Of a stretch of 64,000 nucleotides of DNA, positions 10,526 to 22,859 are shown piece after piece (positions within the stretch are counted from its first letter, which is position 1; each line of letters opens with the position of its first letter). The notes beneath the pieces are model-generated. The model did no database searches. It saw only the letters and a program-made list of their open reading frames with translations, and was not told the origin of the DNA. The DNA comes from Dactylonectria macrodidyma (Eukaryota; Ascomycota; Sordariomycetes; Hypocreales; Nectriaceae): assembly GCA_020744425.1 (NCBI GenBank), contig JAGMUV010000030.1, positions 558,001 to 622,000 on the forward strand, given 5' to 3'. Made by a program: the position numbers and the translations under genes.

Positions 10526-11166
10526 AGGGCCCAATGCGATGGTCTAGAGTCTGGCGAACTCAATTATGGCCAAGGTATCCAGCCAGCCTCGCAAACTAAA
10601 CGTGGTGGACACCTCCGGCTCGAACTGGTGGGATAATGGAGATGGTTGTTGCCAATCAAAGTGTCTCAGAATGAACTCGGACACAGGTGGGTTCCACATG
10701 AATCTCGATCCAAGCACTTATGTAGGTGGAAAAAAGTTTGGAACATATCAAATACCGCTGCAGCTACTCAGGGCCAGAGCATCCGACTGCGACGGAGTGG
10801 TGCCATTCCACGATTCAGCTCCTCGGATACGAAGCGAGGTCTAGATGTTCAAATGTCATAATGATAACTCTTCGTGACTTGCGGCCAGTTACTAGCGTGG
10901 ATCCAGAGACGGTTGAACAGTCCGGACAAAATGCGACTGGCAACCAAAATACTCTGCTTTCTTGCCATACGATCCAGCGCCTGTCTTCGCTAATTCCAAA
11001 TCCATAGCGGGAGAAAGAAATGGCTGGAGTAGGACTTCCACTAAAGGTAGATGGGCTCTGAACAGGGATAGCTCCGACCTCAGTAAGGAGGCGTGAACTG
11101 ACGGGTTCAAATTCAAGATGACGGGACGCAGCTGCGACGATGCTAAACATACGGACCTTGACGGCG

Positions 11167-11198
<32 letters not shown>

Positions 11199-12769
11199 TA
11201 GGACTAGACCACCCGGAAGAAGCTGGCTAACCAGGGCTTCCAATTGATGCCGTTCCGCGGACATTGCGATCCAGGCCAAGGCCTCCCACCTGGATCCTTA
11301 CATAGTACAAGCCTTTGCGCGACCCAAACCGTCCAGCAGTTGATTCCGACCCTCCAAGTCTGGCCTCTGGGCTTTTACCTGGCCAATCTACCTCACGCGG
11401 CGTCCAAAACAATGACGACACCATATAATAAGAGCTGTGAGAAGCGGAAGTCGCACTACCTCTTCACATGTTCCCCGCATGCGGGGCGTCGGAGGCGGAA
11501 CTCGGCGGGAGGTCGGGATATATACCGGTACTAGAAACTCAGATAAGTCCTGTAGCGGCAGCTGACTAGATTTGTATAGTTTAGCTATTGAGGGAATGGA
11601 TTTAGCCCGTCGCTTTCTAGCATCGCATGCTCGTATTTCTCTCTCGCCACCTAAACTTAAAATGCCGTCCAGCGCATATGAGCTGGTGAATGCAAGATCT
11701 TCGGCGAGGAGCCCCTTGGACGGCTCCGCCATAAAGATGGGACCTGCTGTGATTTAATCGTAGAAGCAGCATCCACAAGGTGCACCAGCGAGATTTCGTA
11801 GCTATTCTCCGTACCTTGGTGTTGAGTTCCAGCCCTGCCAGCCCAGACATTCGGGAATGGTACCACCCCCTGCAGATCGAAGGCCAATATACCGACGCCT
11901 CTTTGTCATGATCCGTTCACCATCACGTCAACCACCAGCTCCTAACGCTGAGCAGCGCCTCGAAGGGCTTCCCAATGATGTCTAGTATGTCTCATTCCAC
12001 GGCGCAGATATTCGTTCAGCGCCAGATCTCTTTTCATTCTCATAGTCTAAATACCAAGAAATCACATGTTAGTACCAAATGGACATTTTTTCAAGTGGTG
12101 GGAAACACCAGTTCGTGACGGAACATCGTGTGAAGTATAATAAGGAATATGGTGGGAAGGACATGTTCAGCATGTGAACAAAAGATTTGTTCATAGAGAT
12201 GATCTTTGGAAAGTGTGGTATGATTATGATGATCATATCAGGGTCTCGATCTTTCTGAGAAGGTTATCGGGATCCGCTAATTTCACATGCACCTGGGAGC
12301 AGACTGCTTGGAGACAAATACAAGGACATTGCGGCTGCAAGCCAGCTGAAGACATCTCAAGGCAGCTTCCAGTGAGCAAATAATGCGACCATTCCCAGGT
12401 GCTAATGTCTCTGCATCTGGACAGGACGACTTAGGTAGCAAGGCTGCAAATTGTGGTCCCACCGCGGGAGTTGTCTTGCGACATGCGTCTTTACTCGAAC
12501 AAAGCGGGAAGCTACACAGCTGAGTGACGTACAACACAACTCAGGAATGAATTGATTATCTCCGTAACTTTCTCGGCCGCCGGCTCGCGCGTAGCCTTTA
12601 CAGAATATTACTTTTTGCCATCGATCCAGCTCTGTACTCGATCTATTTTTATTACACATGGCTAGTGCTGGTGCAAATCTTGATTTTCTTGTTGTAGACC
12701 CGAAAGACTCCAAGCTCGCTAGCACTCACTGACAGACGCCGCAGCCGTCCTGTGCACTACAATACTTAA
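10526..12769. other. Degraded region without a supported gene
   Basis: Contains a run of 30 A (11167-11196). Minus-strand frames between 11887 and 11388 show faint resemblance to the middle region of Zn2Cys6 regulators, but stops and frame changes are frequent and no zinc cluster is present. No intact gene was found. Confidence 0.4.
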
Positions 12770-13201
12770 GAGAATTCAATAATCGCCGCCCCACGAATTT
12801 TGGTAGTGTCCGGAGAACTTTCTGGCGTTGACCATGAGACATTTGGTTCCAACGAACTGATGCATAGGTCCATCAACCCGCCTTTGAGGGTGGCGCTGAC
12901 GGAGGAGGACGTTCCCCAGACCTTTGCGCAGTTCTCCGAGGGTTGGGGCGGGGAATGCCGCCTCGAGGTCACAATGACCGCCCAGCTTGTGACAAATCGA
13001 CACATCCTTGTCATAGTCAACGGGAAGTTCTTTGAAGGCGATAGTGAAACAACTACAGACTTGGAAGACGACAGGACTCAAACGGTTCTCGTCCCGAGGG
13101 GTGCCATTCCAATTCCATTCGTTATGCAGTTGTATAATCCAGGTGCTGGCGATACAGGAACTATCCGCCTGACCTTTACGAACACGCCCCGCGATGAGTA
13201 A
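12770..13201 (+). CDS. Orphan beta-rich protein, start undefined
   Basis: The frame is open from 12770 to a stop at 13199-13201 (about 143 codons). The first ATG in frame falls well inside, so a small upstream exon is likely; an ATG at 12658 precedes several possible donor and acceptor pairs. The sequence has even spacing of hydrophobic and polar residues, as in a beta-sandwich (HILVIVNGKFFEG, then VLVPRGAIPIPFVMQLYNPG), with no membrane segment and two Met-rich turns. Codon use looks coding. I do not recognise the family. Confidence 0.45.
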   Translation, partial: ENSIIAAPRILVVSGELSGVDHETFGSNELMHRSINPPLRVALTEEDVPQTFAQFSEGWGGECRLEVTMTAQLVTNRHILVIVNGKFFEGDSETTTDLEDDRTQTVLVPRGAIPIPFVMQLYNPGAGDTGTIRLTFTNTPRDE

Positions 13202-13851
13202 GATGTGGTCCTACCTCAAATCTTTATGTGGACTAGCTGCCAGTTACATAGAATTTTCTGGGTCGAGCCTGGTCGCTCATTGTCTTCGAACTTAGTTTAA
13301 CTTCAGAACATGATGTTGCGAATTTAATTCACTTTTTTTAGGAACTAAGGCGATACTGTCAGTGCTATCTTCAAGAGCCAATGTGAAGGCGTTGAGCGTT
13401 CATCGACATACTGAGATAACTTTTGATAGATTGAATTGCAAATGTTTCCACTCATCGAAAGTCTCTGCGCCATAGGCCATATCCCGACTAGACAGAGAAA
13501 CAATGCCTACTGTAGACACACCCACACAAGTCTATTACGCCTGGTAGGCCATGCTCAAAAGGGCTCTAAAGCTAAAAATACATCTAGTGCTACATACCCA
13601 AATCAACTTTACTACAGAGGCAGAGCCAAAAAGTCGCTGCCCAAGAAATAGGAATAATAACGCCACAGCTGAGTAAGTATAAGGAGTACATCGAACCAAT
13701 TTGATACTACTAGAGGCCAGTATCCTCTAGTACACTCTAATAAGTAACTACAACGCTAAATTTGAGATAGCCCCTAAATTTATAGGGATAATGGGGGAAA
13801 GACCTTCTAAAGCAGATTAAAGCATATGTACCCGCAAGTAACTAACATTGA

Positions 13852-14562
13852 AAGCTGGCTAGTTTGACCGATTCTGCGCCCGTTGATAAAGTCAATTTTA
13901 TTCGGTCATACGCGAAAGCTAGAGAGGCGGGCATGAGGAAGGAGATTATCTTATCCGGCTGGAGGTTTACTGGAAATTGGCCTATAAACCGTCGCAAAGC
14001 TCTAACACATCCGGAAATTCAACCAGATAAAGAAAAAGTTCTGGAAGGCTTCAAGACGCCCAGCCCTCCTCATCGGGACTCAGATGATACGCCGAAAACG
14101 AGCCGCCAGGTGAGAGATTTGGCCAAACATCGAAGTCGTCCGACCAGGCGGAAGTACAGTAAGATCGCAAAGGGGCTGGAAGCTTTAGAGATGAAGGTGG
14201 CCGTTCAGAATGCGCGGATTACTGGGCTGGAGGAGCAGGTGTCCCAGCTGCGGCGAGGGAAGAAAAGAAAGGCGGTACCGAACCCGAACCGACGATTCAT
14301 GGCTCTAGCAGAGGCTCTAGCGGCTGGAGAAGCTCTTCCTAACTCAAAGGAGGGCTACTCCGAAGGCTGGCGTTCCGGTGAGACGATGCTTGCAGCTTGC
14401 GGCTCAGGGCGGCGCTGGGTCCAGACCAATCTGCATGATGCCAGCCGTAGCCAGCCAAACATCTTAGTACTGATCGGGTTACCAGGTTTTAACCCTCTTG
14501 GCTTTCGGACTCTGGTGTTCACATGCATTTCAGGCAGCGATGGGTGTGTTCAGGTAAAGTAG
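13852..14562 (+). pseudogene. C-terminal fragment of a pogo/Fot1-type DDE transposase
   Basis: Encodes the region after the third catalytic Asp: TDSAPVDKVNF, then ILSGWRFTGNWPINRRKAL and the basic coiled-coil tail (RRGKKRKAVPNPNRRFMALA). It matches the corresponding part of the better-preserved copy at 41685-43036. Upstream of 13852 stops interrupt the frame. After about 14340 the reading frame continues into unrelated sequence. No ATG fits the start. This is a dead fragment. Confidence 0.8.
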
Positions 14563-15454
14563 AACTGGAAAGTAACTTTCTTAGTAGGGAGTAGTATCCA
14601 CGGAATTGTCTACGACAGCGTGGAGGACATCGTCAGCACTGGGTGATGTCAACTGAACATCCTGTCCCTCGCTCCCGCTGAATCCAGGTCCGAAACGCCA
14701 AAGCAGAGCATCATGGCGACTCCCAATCCCAATCCAACTGCGAAAGCCTTGCATACGGGGACAGGCACAGGCGAGAGCACAGGTACAGGGTTGGACGGCA
14801 GCTGCAGCGAATTTTGCAGCAAAAGCTTTCGCAGTTCAAGAAGCTTTATCCAAGATTACAGTACGCTCTCAGCTCAATTGTATGGGGAAAGATAAAAGTG
14901 TTCCTCGCGCTGGCTTACCACAACCCCCGTCATCACACGAGCTGAAACTCACCGAGTGGCGACATTGGTGCAGGCTTGTCGGGTGGTCATTCGATTGAAC
15001 GGCCATGTTTTCACCGCACGGCACTCCGAATGACAGCATTGCCTGTACGGCGGGCAATCACAAGGAAACAGAACCCATCGCATTCGCCAAGCGCGCCGTC
15101 GGGTGCATCGAGACAGCGGCCGGCCGCAACCAGAACTGGGCGTAAGTTCAGGCGTACATACTATGAAGACCAATGACTCCCCGGCAGAGTGACCGGTGTG
15201 TCCAATACGAACTTCAGCTGCGGCTGAGACGCAGCCATTCACCAACTCTGAGATCACACCACCCTGTGGATGCCCTATTATGCCAAGTCATTGAGAAACT
15301 GCATCTTTATAGGATAGATGCTGCCTAGGACTGCACCGACATGTGAATCAGATGATCAGCATAACCTACAGTCGCTAGCGAAACCGGCTTCCCCTCAAAT
15401 GGGGCTGAAATAAAGTTCTTTCCAACCAATCAAGCAGAGGCTATATACTAGGAT
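14563..15454. other. Intergenic stretch
   Basis: A 60-codon ATG ORF at 14713-14895 is Gly/Thr/Ser-rich and featureless; I do not call it a gene. Nothing else was recognised. Confidence 0.4.
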
Positions 15455-15600
15455 CCTTCGTGACAATGTCTCCTTTGGTTGGAAACGGGTTTGGTACGCT
15501 AATTTCTAGTTTACCGGTTATTGGTGCCCATGTATGGAAAAGCACTCCCATCTCATCCATGTTGTACACGCTCTCTGGCAGGACGGCAGGACCACTGAGC
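15455..15600 (-). pseudogene. Tiny fragment of a DDE transposase
   Basis: The minus strand at about 15581-15542 encodes LPESVYNMDEMGVL, which matches the first-Asp motif of pogo-family DDE transposases (usually YNMDETG). The frame stays open to about 15455 but loses recognisable motifs, and stops lie on both sides. Confidence 0.5.
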
Positions 15601-16649
15601 TACTTTCCGATCACTCCAAACCATTCCACTACTTTAGATGAGACAGCACGGCGATTAGCCAGATCCCTACTTCACCTTCACATGTATGATATCTCGTGCG
15701 GATTTTGCCGGGGCTAGCAGAAGAAAGCGCTGCGATGCGCTCGGGAAGCGGGAAGCGGGAAGGCGTGATAGGTCCCGGGGGGATCGACGGCGGGTCTGGG
15801 GAGCTGGAGGGCGGCGCGACGTTTCGTCTGTGTGTCACGGAAGCTTTCGTGTTAGTATGGTCGTCCATTGCACTGCATATCAAGGTTGTACGATGGTCAA
15901 TAGCTGGCGCATCGTAACGGCCCATACCCGTAGGGTATATGGTCATAATAGAAAAAAAAAACACATACACACACAAACACACACACAAGCTCAAACTGTG
16001 ATAGAGAAGTACCCTCTTGTACCATGGCAAATCACATGCCTTCCCACCCTAGATTAATCATAAATCTTATGATAATCCATCCTAAATATAGGCCCACGCG
16101 ACCAAGTTCTTTTGGAGTACATAACAGAATCACTGCACAAGTACGATATTCCTGAATATTAGACTTTTATTGAGCACCGTTCTCAGACAATAATCTCAAC
16201 TCAGGGTGGATTAGTACTAAGTGTTTACTGTTATCTAGTGTCATATCCTGAAACCTTCGCCAAAAAGTCTAACGTTCAACCTCAGCCACACCTCATGCTT
16301 GTGCATCACAGCTCGCGTTGCAGCTCTGAGCTGATTCTCGACTCAGCTACATATGATTATCACATGTCGGTCCTAATACTATTGTTCAAGCGCCCCTCTG
16401 TCAAAACGTCGGCAGCCAAGGCAGATCACATGGTGCACCCCTTGTATCGATATATGGGCACCCGGGCTATACCCTTGAATGCATTCTTTCTTTTGCGGTG
16501 TCGTACCGCATTCAACACTTGAAGCACTGCTGGCCAAGTCTCAGTGGGGAGAACAAGTCATTATCTCGTGAAGTGGGCAGACTATCCACGGCAATTCATG
16601 GGTTAAGAAGGACGATATTGCAGCTGACACGGTTAATGATTTCGATGCC
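15601..16649. other. Intergenic stretch with a CA-rich microsatellite
   Basis: An A-run plus (CA)n-like tract lies at about 15951-15990. No supported gene. The 3' boundary is the left end of the hAT element. Confidence 0.5.
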
Positions 16650-19600
16650 CAAGGCTCGAACCCACTACACTGTAAATCCACGTGGACCACATATAAGTGG
16701 CCCATCTCTATTACATCCACTTGTCGGCGCTCAGATTACGTAATAATCCACTACACTTGGACACGAAAGTGGATGTAATGGAGTGGATTTAGGTGGATTT
16801 AGGTACAGTAGGATATTCCCTGACCCTGTATGGTTCATAGTACTTATTTTTGTATATGACTGCCCATTAAATCGAGGTACCTGGACCCAAGTTAGCCGAG
16901 GTCGATCACCCCTACAGCTAATCTAATAATATTGACGAGAAACTACCCCTATTGAGTGCGTTTTCTACAGATTTCCTGCTTTGTTTTTGCCAAAAAAAAA
17001 AATTGATGTCAGCCAACCAGCCAGGCCAACCAGGCCAACAGCAGCAGCTCGAAGACCGTCTTTTTCGCCATTTCAGAGGCTGGAATTGGTCAGAACGCGC
17101 TCGTGATACTAGCTCTTGGCTGTGGGACTTTGGCTATGATATTCAACGTCATGGCTTACGCAAATGGGCTTGCAAGGACTGTATCCTCAGAAATCGTCCC
17201 ATTATCGCGAGTTTTACCTCTTCAGGTCTCCAGAACGCGGCAAATCATCTATGGCGTGAGCACAAAACACCAGCACCAGAGGGAGAGAAAAAGAGCACAG
17301 CACAGCTCAAATCCGAAGGCGCACTGAAATCGAACCAGCCGACTATTGCCTCTGTTTTGAAACTGGACGTCAACAAGCCTACGGAACAGAATATCGCGAA
17401 TAGCTTCATCTCACGCTTTGATAAGCAACATTTTCAGCGTATGCTAGTCGAGTTAATCGTCAGTAGCAACCAGTCATTTTCCTTCGCCGAGAACCCCATC
17501 CTCCGAGAAATCTTCGACTATTTGAGTCCCTCCGTTTCCATCCAACACGCCAACTTGACTGCCACGGCTGTCCGATATAAGATCATTCAAGAGTATAACC
17601 GCCACAAGCAGACGGTTATCGAGGTGCTGAGGAACTCCCCTGGAGCCCTTCATATTTCATTTGATGGCTGGACGTCTCGAAATAAGCTTGCCCTCTACGG
17701 TATTGCTTGTTTTTTCAGAGACGAGAAGAATCGGCCATGCAAAATCATGATTGGAGTTCCAGAGGCTCATCGTCACTTCGGCTCAACGATCGGTGGGGAG
17801 GTTCTCGACGTCCTACACACTCTTGGCGTGGGTCCAGAGAAGGTTGGCTATTTCACGCTTGACAATGCAGAAAATAACGATACTGCTATGGAGGTCATTG
17901 GTGCTGAACTTGGGTTCGATGGCCGACTGCGCCGAGGACGCTGTATTGGCCACACAATTAACTTGTCAGCCAAGGCGCTCTTATTTGGCAAAAACGCCGA
18001 CGCGTTCGAGAAGCAATTGTCAGACGCAGAAGCGTTATCTGATACTGAATACGCTCAATGGCGCAAAAAAGGACCAGTTGGCAAGTTACACAATATCGTA
18101 GTTGATGTGCGTATTAGCCGCCGGCTGATTTACTTGTTCAAGGAGGTCCAGAGGGTAAGCGGTTTAACTAAATCCTATTCGTCTCATATTAACTCGGTAT
18201 ATCTAACAGGACGAAATTAATCGCGCCACCACCCTTAAACTCCGATCGAAGAAACCACTCAAGCTAATTATCGACAACGACACGCGTTGGCTGTCACAAC
18301 TCTACATGATCCGCAGGGCTCTACGGTTGAAAACCTCTATCGAACTCCTACTGATCAAGTATAAGGCGCAATGGGAGGACGAAAATCGGTCTAAAAAGAC
18401 TGGCCAAGTGACACAAGCCAAGTTGGCGAAAAAACCACGCATCCTCCGAGACGAGAATCAGCTAACGGACAAAGACTGGGAGGTTCTTTACCATTTGGAG
18501 GCTATTCTGACTGTTTTTGAGACCGTGGTAAAGACGCTTGAGGGTGATGGACACATCCGCAGGCGTAAGCAAGGCTGGACCGGCTCCTATGGCAATATCT
18601 GGGACGTGGTGCTTGGCTATGAGTTGCTGCTTAACACACTGGAAGAATATAAGCAGCTTGCTGCTAACTTTCCTGATCCAGAGCACTTCCGCATCGGAAT
18701 CAACCTTGCTTGGGATAAGCTGGATGAATATTATCGGCGGCTGGACGAGACGCCCATCTACTATACGGCTATGGCGCTCCATCCAGCTTATCGTTGGGAC
18801 TGGTTTGATGAAACGTGGGCTCATAAGCCTAGCTGGGTTGAAAAGGCAAAAGAGATGGTTGCCGACGTCTGGCTGTCCGATTACGCTCGTCTCGAGGTTA
18901 GAACCAGCAGCAGCAGAGGCGACGACGAGCCACCAGCAAAAAGACCTCGGTTTTTCAATCCCTTCGAGAAGAACAGTCGTCTGCCAAGCTCAATACCAGC
19001 CTACGCAGCAGCTATTGTGGGTGACGAGTACCAAGCGTGGCGGACGGATCGTGACGCCAGCGACGGCAACGTTCGTGATCCAATTGGTTACTGGATCACT
19101 AAGCAAGGCAGATATCCTCGGTTATCCAGGATGGCCTTGGACTTCCTGACGATCCAGCCGATGTCAGCCGAGTGTGAGAGGTTATTTTCAGCTGCTGGCA
19201 AGATGGTCTCGGGGTTGCGTACGAACCTAGATGCTGAGATTATCGCCATTTGTCAGGTCTTACGCTCTTGGTACCGTGCTGGCCTTATCAAGGACCTGGA
19301 TCCATTGCTTAAGCCACACCTCGAAAGTAAGCTGGATGCCGGCTGTGGGACTCTAAGCGACGACGAGCTGGCTCTTGCTGAGTCAAAATGGCTATTCGAG
19401 GGCGAGGACAGCGCCAGCGAGGTTGACGATTCATCACAGCAGCACGAGGCTGAAGAGTTAGTGTCAACCTCTGAAAGTGAGGCTGAATAGGCGTCGACGA
19501 GGTTGTGAATAGCCTCAAAAGTCCACTTACAAAAATCCACTTATAAATCCACGTGTACATCCATTCCACTCCGGTCGAAAGTGTGCTACATCCGCTTTGT

Positions 19601-19671
19601 AATTGCCTAAAAATGGTCCATCCACTCTACTTGGTCCAAAAGTGGAGTGGATGTAGTGGTTTCGAGCCTTG
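16650..19671 (+). mobile_element. hAT transposon, apparently full length (3.0 kb)
   Basis: Both ends carry a 20-bp terminal inverted repeat with one mismatch (left CAAGGCTCGAACCCACTACA; right, reversed, CAAGGCTCGAAACCACTACA), fitting the YARNG start of hAT ends. Both subterminal regions are dense in short GTGGAT/ATCCAC motifs, candidate transposase binding sites. Inside lies one intact two-exon transposase gene. The expected 8-bp target duplication is not seen (left TCGATGCC, right CCTGTACA), so at least one flank has been rearranged. Confidence 0.93.
17006..19490 (+). CDS. hAT-family transposase
   Basis: Exons 17006-18154 and 18210-19490, joined in phase 0 over a 55-nt intron (GTAAGC to TAACAG), give 809 residues. 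I start at the ATG at 17006 because the frame upstream of it has no ATG. The order is: a Cys/His region (WACKDCI, then NHLWREH) resembling a BED-type zinc finger at about 55-90; the first catalytic Asp in HISFDGW; the second in FTLDNAENND; RCIGHTINLSAKALLFG; and the C-terminal dimerisation region with the catalytic Glu in SAECERLFSAAG and a Ser/Glu/Asp-rich tail. All three DDE residues and the frame are intact, so the protein could be active. It cuts and pastes hAT ends and could act in trans on the truncated copy. Confidence 0.93.
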
Positions 19672-20207
19672 CCTGTACACCAGAACTGATGCCTCTGGTG
19701 GCTGGTTGAGGTGTTCCGACAACGCCACTTACGTTGTGATGATAAGGGGTCTTGAGATTGTCGTTGAATGTTACCCTTCGAACCCCGCGCGGTATCCCAC
19801 AGCGATCAAGGTCGGTGGCGCATAAGGTTTTCGAAGCGGTCATCAGCAGCGGCCAGAAGCACCCATGGAGTAATCCAAGGAGCGCTTCTCGTAAACTGCA
19901 AGAGAAGCAGCCAACTGCTCATCCCGGCTGGTTATTTGATAGATGGTCGGGACGGTCACCGGCGGTCGCGTGCTCCACCTATTTGTTCAAGCTCTCAACA
20001 AGATCGTAAGCCAGGGCACCCGGAGATGGGCTCGCGCAGAATGTAACAGGAAAACAGCCGTCAATCCCTGCTCTCAACTCATAATATAGGCTAGTCATGA
20101 CTGATCATAGTGACCATCGTGCTTACACTTTCCTATATAAAGGTTAAACTCCGTCCCCTTAGGACACCTGTACTTCTGCTTATAGCTGTCTCAAATTATT
20201 TGGCCTT
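19672..20207. other. Intergenic stretch
   Basis: No supported gene. It borders the palindrome on the right. Short ORFs at 19752-20046 lack motifs. Confidence 0.4.
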
Positions 20208-20640
20208 GACATTTATATTACTTAGTCTTAGGGTCGAACTCCTAGCCGTTGGGATACTTGCATTGCTTGGTCTTAGGGTCGAACTCCTGACCGTCACTGA
20301 GGGGCACACCAGTCACCCATCATGCTTTTCAAACACTTCCTCCTCAACACACTTCTTACCCTAACCTCGCGGGGTCACCATCGTCAACCCTAGCCTTGAG
20401 ACCGTAATTCACGGTGCCAGGGTTGGGGAGGGTGGTGACTGAGGTTAGGGCAAGAAGTGTGTTGAGGAGGAAGTGTTTGAAAAGCATGATGGGTGAGTGG
20501 TGTGCCCCTCAGTGACGGTCAGGAGTTTGACCCTAAGGAAAGAAGCGCAAATGCTCTGATGGTCAGAAGTTCGACCATGTTACCAAGAAATGCAAACGCC
20601 CCGACGGTCAGCAGTTCGACCCAAGACTAAGCAATGCAAC
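20208..20640. repeat. Large palindrome built from a decayed Cys-repeat coding sequence
   Basis: The core arms are 20272-20368 and 20441-20537 (97 bp each, 3 mismatches) around a 72-bp centre, with weaker symmetry outward. Reading outward from the centre, both arms encode a repeated peptide of the type C-x3-DGQEFDPKTK. On the right this includes KKCKRPDGQQFDP; on the left (minus strand) RSDGQEFDPKTKQCKYPNG followed by a stop where Gln is expected, and later CPKGTEFN. Several stops are C-to-T type. The parent was probably a secreted Cys-repeat protein gene; now it is an inverted, mutated remnant. Confidence 0.7.
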
Positions 20641-21948
20641 GAGCTAACAGCTAGACGGGCCAAGGCGGAAGAAGGATTACCGTATCGACTCACCAAATTC
20701 GCCCAAAATTTGTCCCTACAAATGCAGAACGGGTTTACCAATGGCCAACAGTTCCGTGGATCGGTTTCTTATTTCTGTAGATCACTTCCCTATATAGTTA
20801 GTTGTGGAGTATTTGTGCAGAAGGATTTTGGGCGAATTTGTCGAGACGATATGGTAAGGTTGTACGGTGTTGCAATGCATCCATCGGTCAGAGGGTAGAA
20901 TCATTCACGGAAGAGAAGCTGAAACACATTACGAAGGAAGACGAACTGAGTTGTTCCGGCGCAACACCCAAATTCTCTACAGTGATGAGGATATGAGGTT
21001 AGTGTTTGGCATAGATATATGCTATACTTCTTGCTCATGAGGTTGACTGTGAGCTGAAATGTGTACGTAGAGACTATGAGTTTGGGAGAGACGGAGGAGG
21101 CATAGGAGATCAACAGGCGATTCATCTGACCATAAGGAATAAGCGGAGACGAATACTTTGAGGTTATTGAGACTAAGCGAAGTCGAACAGCAGTGAACTA
21201 AAAGGAGACATACATTAGTGGCCACAGCATCCAGGGACATGCAACCACGCATTGTCGTAGAGGTTGTCTGGCCCTCATCAGAAGCTTGTCCCTTGTAGAT
21301 ACTGACATCTGGCGGCCGATGTCCCGAAGTCTCATGGCGCAAACCCTCTCCGTCAGTTTGTCGTCATCGTTCTGCACCCCATCCCGGAAGTTATGCCTCC
21401 GAAAGATGGGAAGGGCCCTAGACAGAAAGGAAGGGGGTGGGAAGGGAAGAATATGGACAGAAATGAAGAAAAGAGCGGGTCTGAAGACATACATAATACG
21501 ATCATGCAGGCTGCCAGCAGATACTTGCCACATGCGCCATGTGAGTAGGCAAAAGTTGTGAAAAAGATCAGGCGAGGGTGATGCGCTGGGGAAAAGTAGA
21601 TGGGCCGCAGCAGGCACAACACGCAGAACGATGTAGCGGTGACCATTTCTTACAGATCTGCGAGGGGAATTGGGAATTAATGGCCAACACAGAGCAGCAT
21701 GATGTAGTGCGACGATGGGGATATTACATCCTCGGATCAGTGCGCAAGCGGCAAGCCTCTCGACCTGGGTTGTCCTAAAGCTTAGCTGTAGGGTTACCAC
21801 CAGCATCGGCCCGTGACCGCATCACCTAGCTCCTCCTTGCCAAAGACCCCCAACAAACAGCTCCGAGGAACTGCCCCGAGGTTTGGCCACTAGTAACTCT
21901 GTTGGGGTTATGGGTTGCATCTCCATTGGCTAAACCGAGATAGACCGT
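20641..21948. other. Gene-poor stretch
   Basis: Long opposite-strand ORFs (such as 21806-21198) have no recognisable motif, unnatural composition, and overlap other equally open frames. Nothing was called. Confidence 0.4.
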
Positions 21949-22107
21949 TACCGTAAAAACTCTGTTAACTCGAACGCTTAGCGTTCCTATCTTTATGTCC
22001 ATACTCCACTTTTAACCGCAAAATATGCGTGATTCACTCAGTTGATTGGTTGTACTTGCTTTTTGTGGGGGCCACGAAGCGTTCGAGTTAACAGAGTTCT
22101 TACGGTA
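21949..22107. mobile_element. 159-bp MITE of pogo/Tc1-mariner type
   Basis: Terminal inverted repeats of about 30 bp (left TACCGTAAAAACTCTGTTAA, right end TTAACAGAGTTCTTACGGTA) with TA at both ends and no coding capacity. The outermost bases TACCGTAA match the termini of the element at 9949-10042, so both may have been moved by the same pogo-like transposase. Confidence 0.8.
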
Positions 22108-22859
22108 CATTGTCAACGGCTTCTTCCGCCCCAGCCCCATGGCCCAGGAACCACGAATTTTTTTAGGTGCAACTCGCGTAGGATTGCTGCAACCCTCGGT
22201 CATCTCTTCTCATGCTTGGGTTTTCCTTCCCTCAATTGCTGTCGACATGGATGACTGCCGGGTCCTTTCTTATCGGAAAATAAGAGGCATCTAGGCCGGA
22301 TTTAATTTGATCATCTCCTTGTCATCCAGTAATTTCTCTTCTATTTTAAACATCGAGCCGGGGGCATGGAAGATGGATGGGGAAGGTGCATGGGCCAAGT
22401 TCTGACCCAATACCAGATCCGAGAAGCGTGCACGGACCAGAAGAAATGGTATTGGGTGCCAATACCAGTGGCTATCTCTTTGACTGTGCAAATGCTTGTG
22501 GGGCGGCAGGCGCCCCACAGGACCCCTGTGCGGAATCGTAAACGCAGCTCTGTACAGTGAGGGCCACCATACAAAGTGGCCTATCGTAAGATTCGCGATA
22601 CTCCCTATTGCCACTTAGAACACCTTGGTCATAGAAGAAATTCGATAAGCAGGTCAAGTGGTAGGTGAGGTTAACGGCAACGCCCAAGCCCCCAAAAGGC
22701 CGGCCAAGCAGACCTACTACGGGTGTGATAAGTGCGATGTACCGATTTGTGCTCTGCTTCAACGTCTGTGATAACGGTTCATAGGATCGGCGACAGGTGG
22801 TCAATCGTGGAGAGGCAACTGCAAGCCTGGAGCCACCTTCTCCGCATTGGGAAGAAGCT
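22108..22859. other. Intergenic stretch
   Basis: No gene with support was recognised. Confidence 0.4.

Noticed and set aside
10815..11279. 154-codon minus-strand ORF with a poly-Phe run
   Set aside because: The run is just the reverse of the A30 tract; composition is not protein-like and there is no motif.
11388..11887. Possible Zn2Cys6 regulator remnant on the minus strand
   Set aside because: Only a vague resemblance (LAFTSSYALDGILSL); no zinc cluster, and frames change repeatedly.
14713..14895. Gly/Thr-rich 60-codon ORF
   Set aside because: Low complexity, no motif, no splice support.
21198..21806. 202-codon minus-strand ORF
   Set aside because: No recognisable domain, odd Cys/Trp/Leu-rich composition, overlaps other open frames, and no intron-linked continuation.
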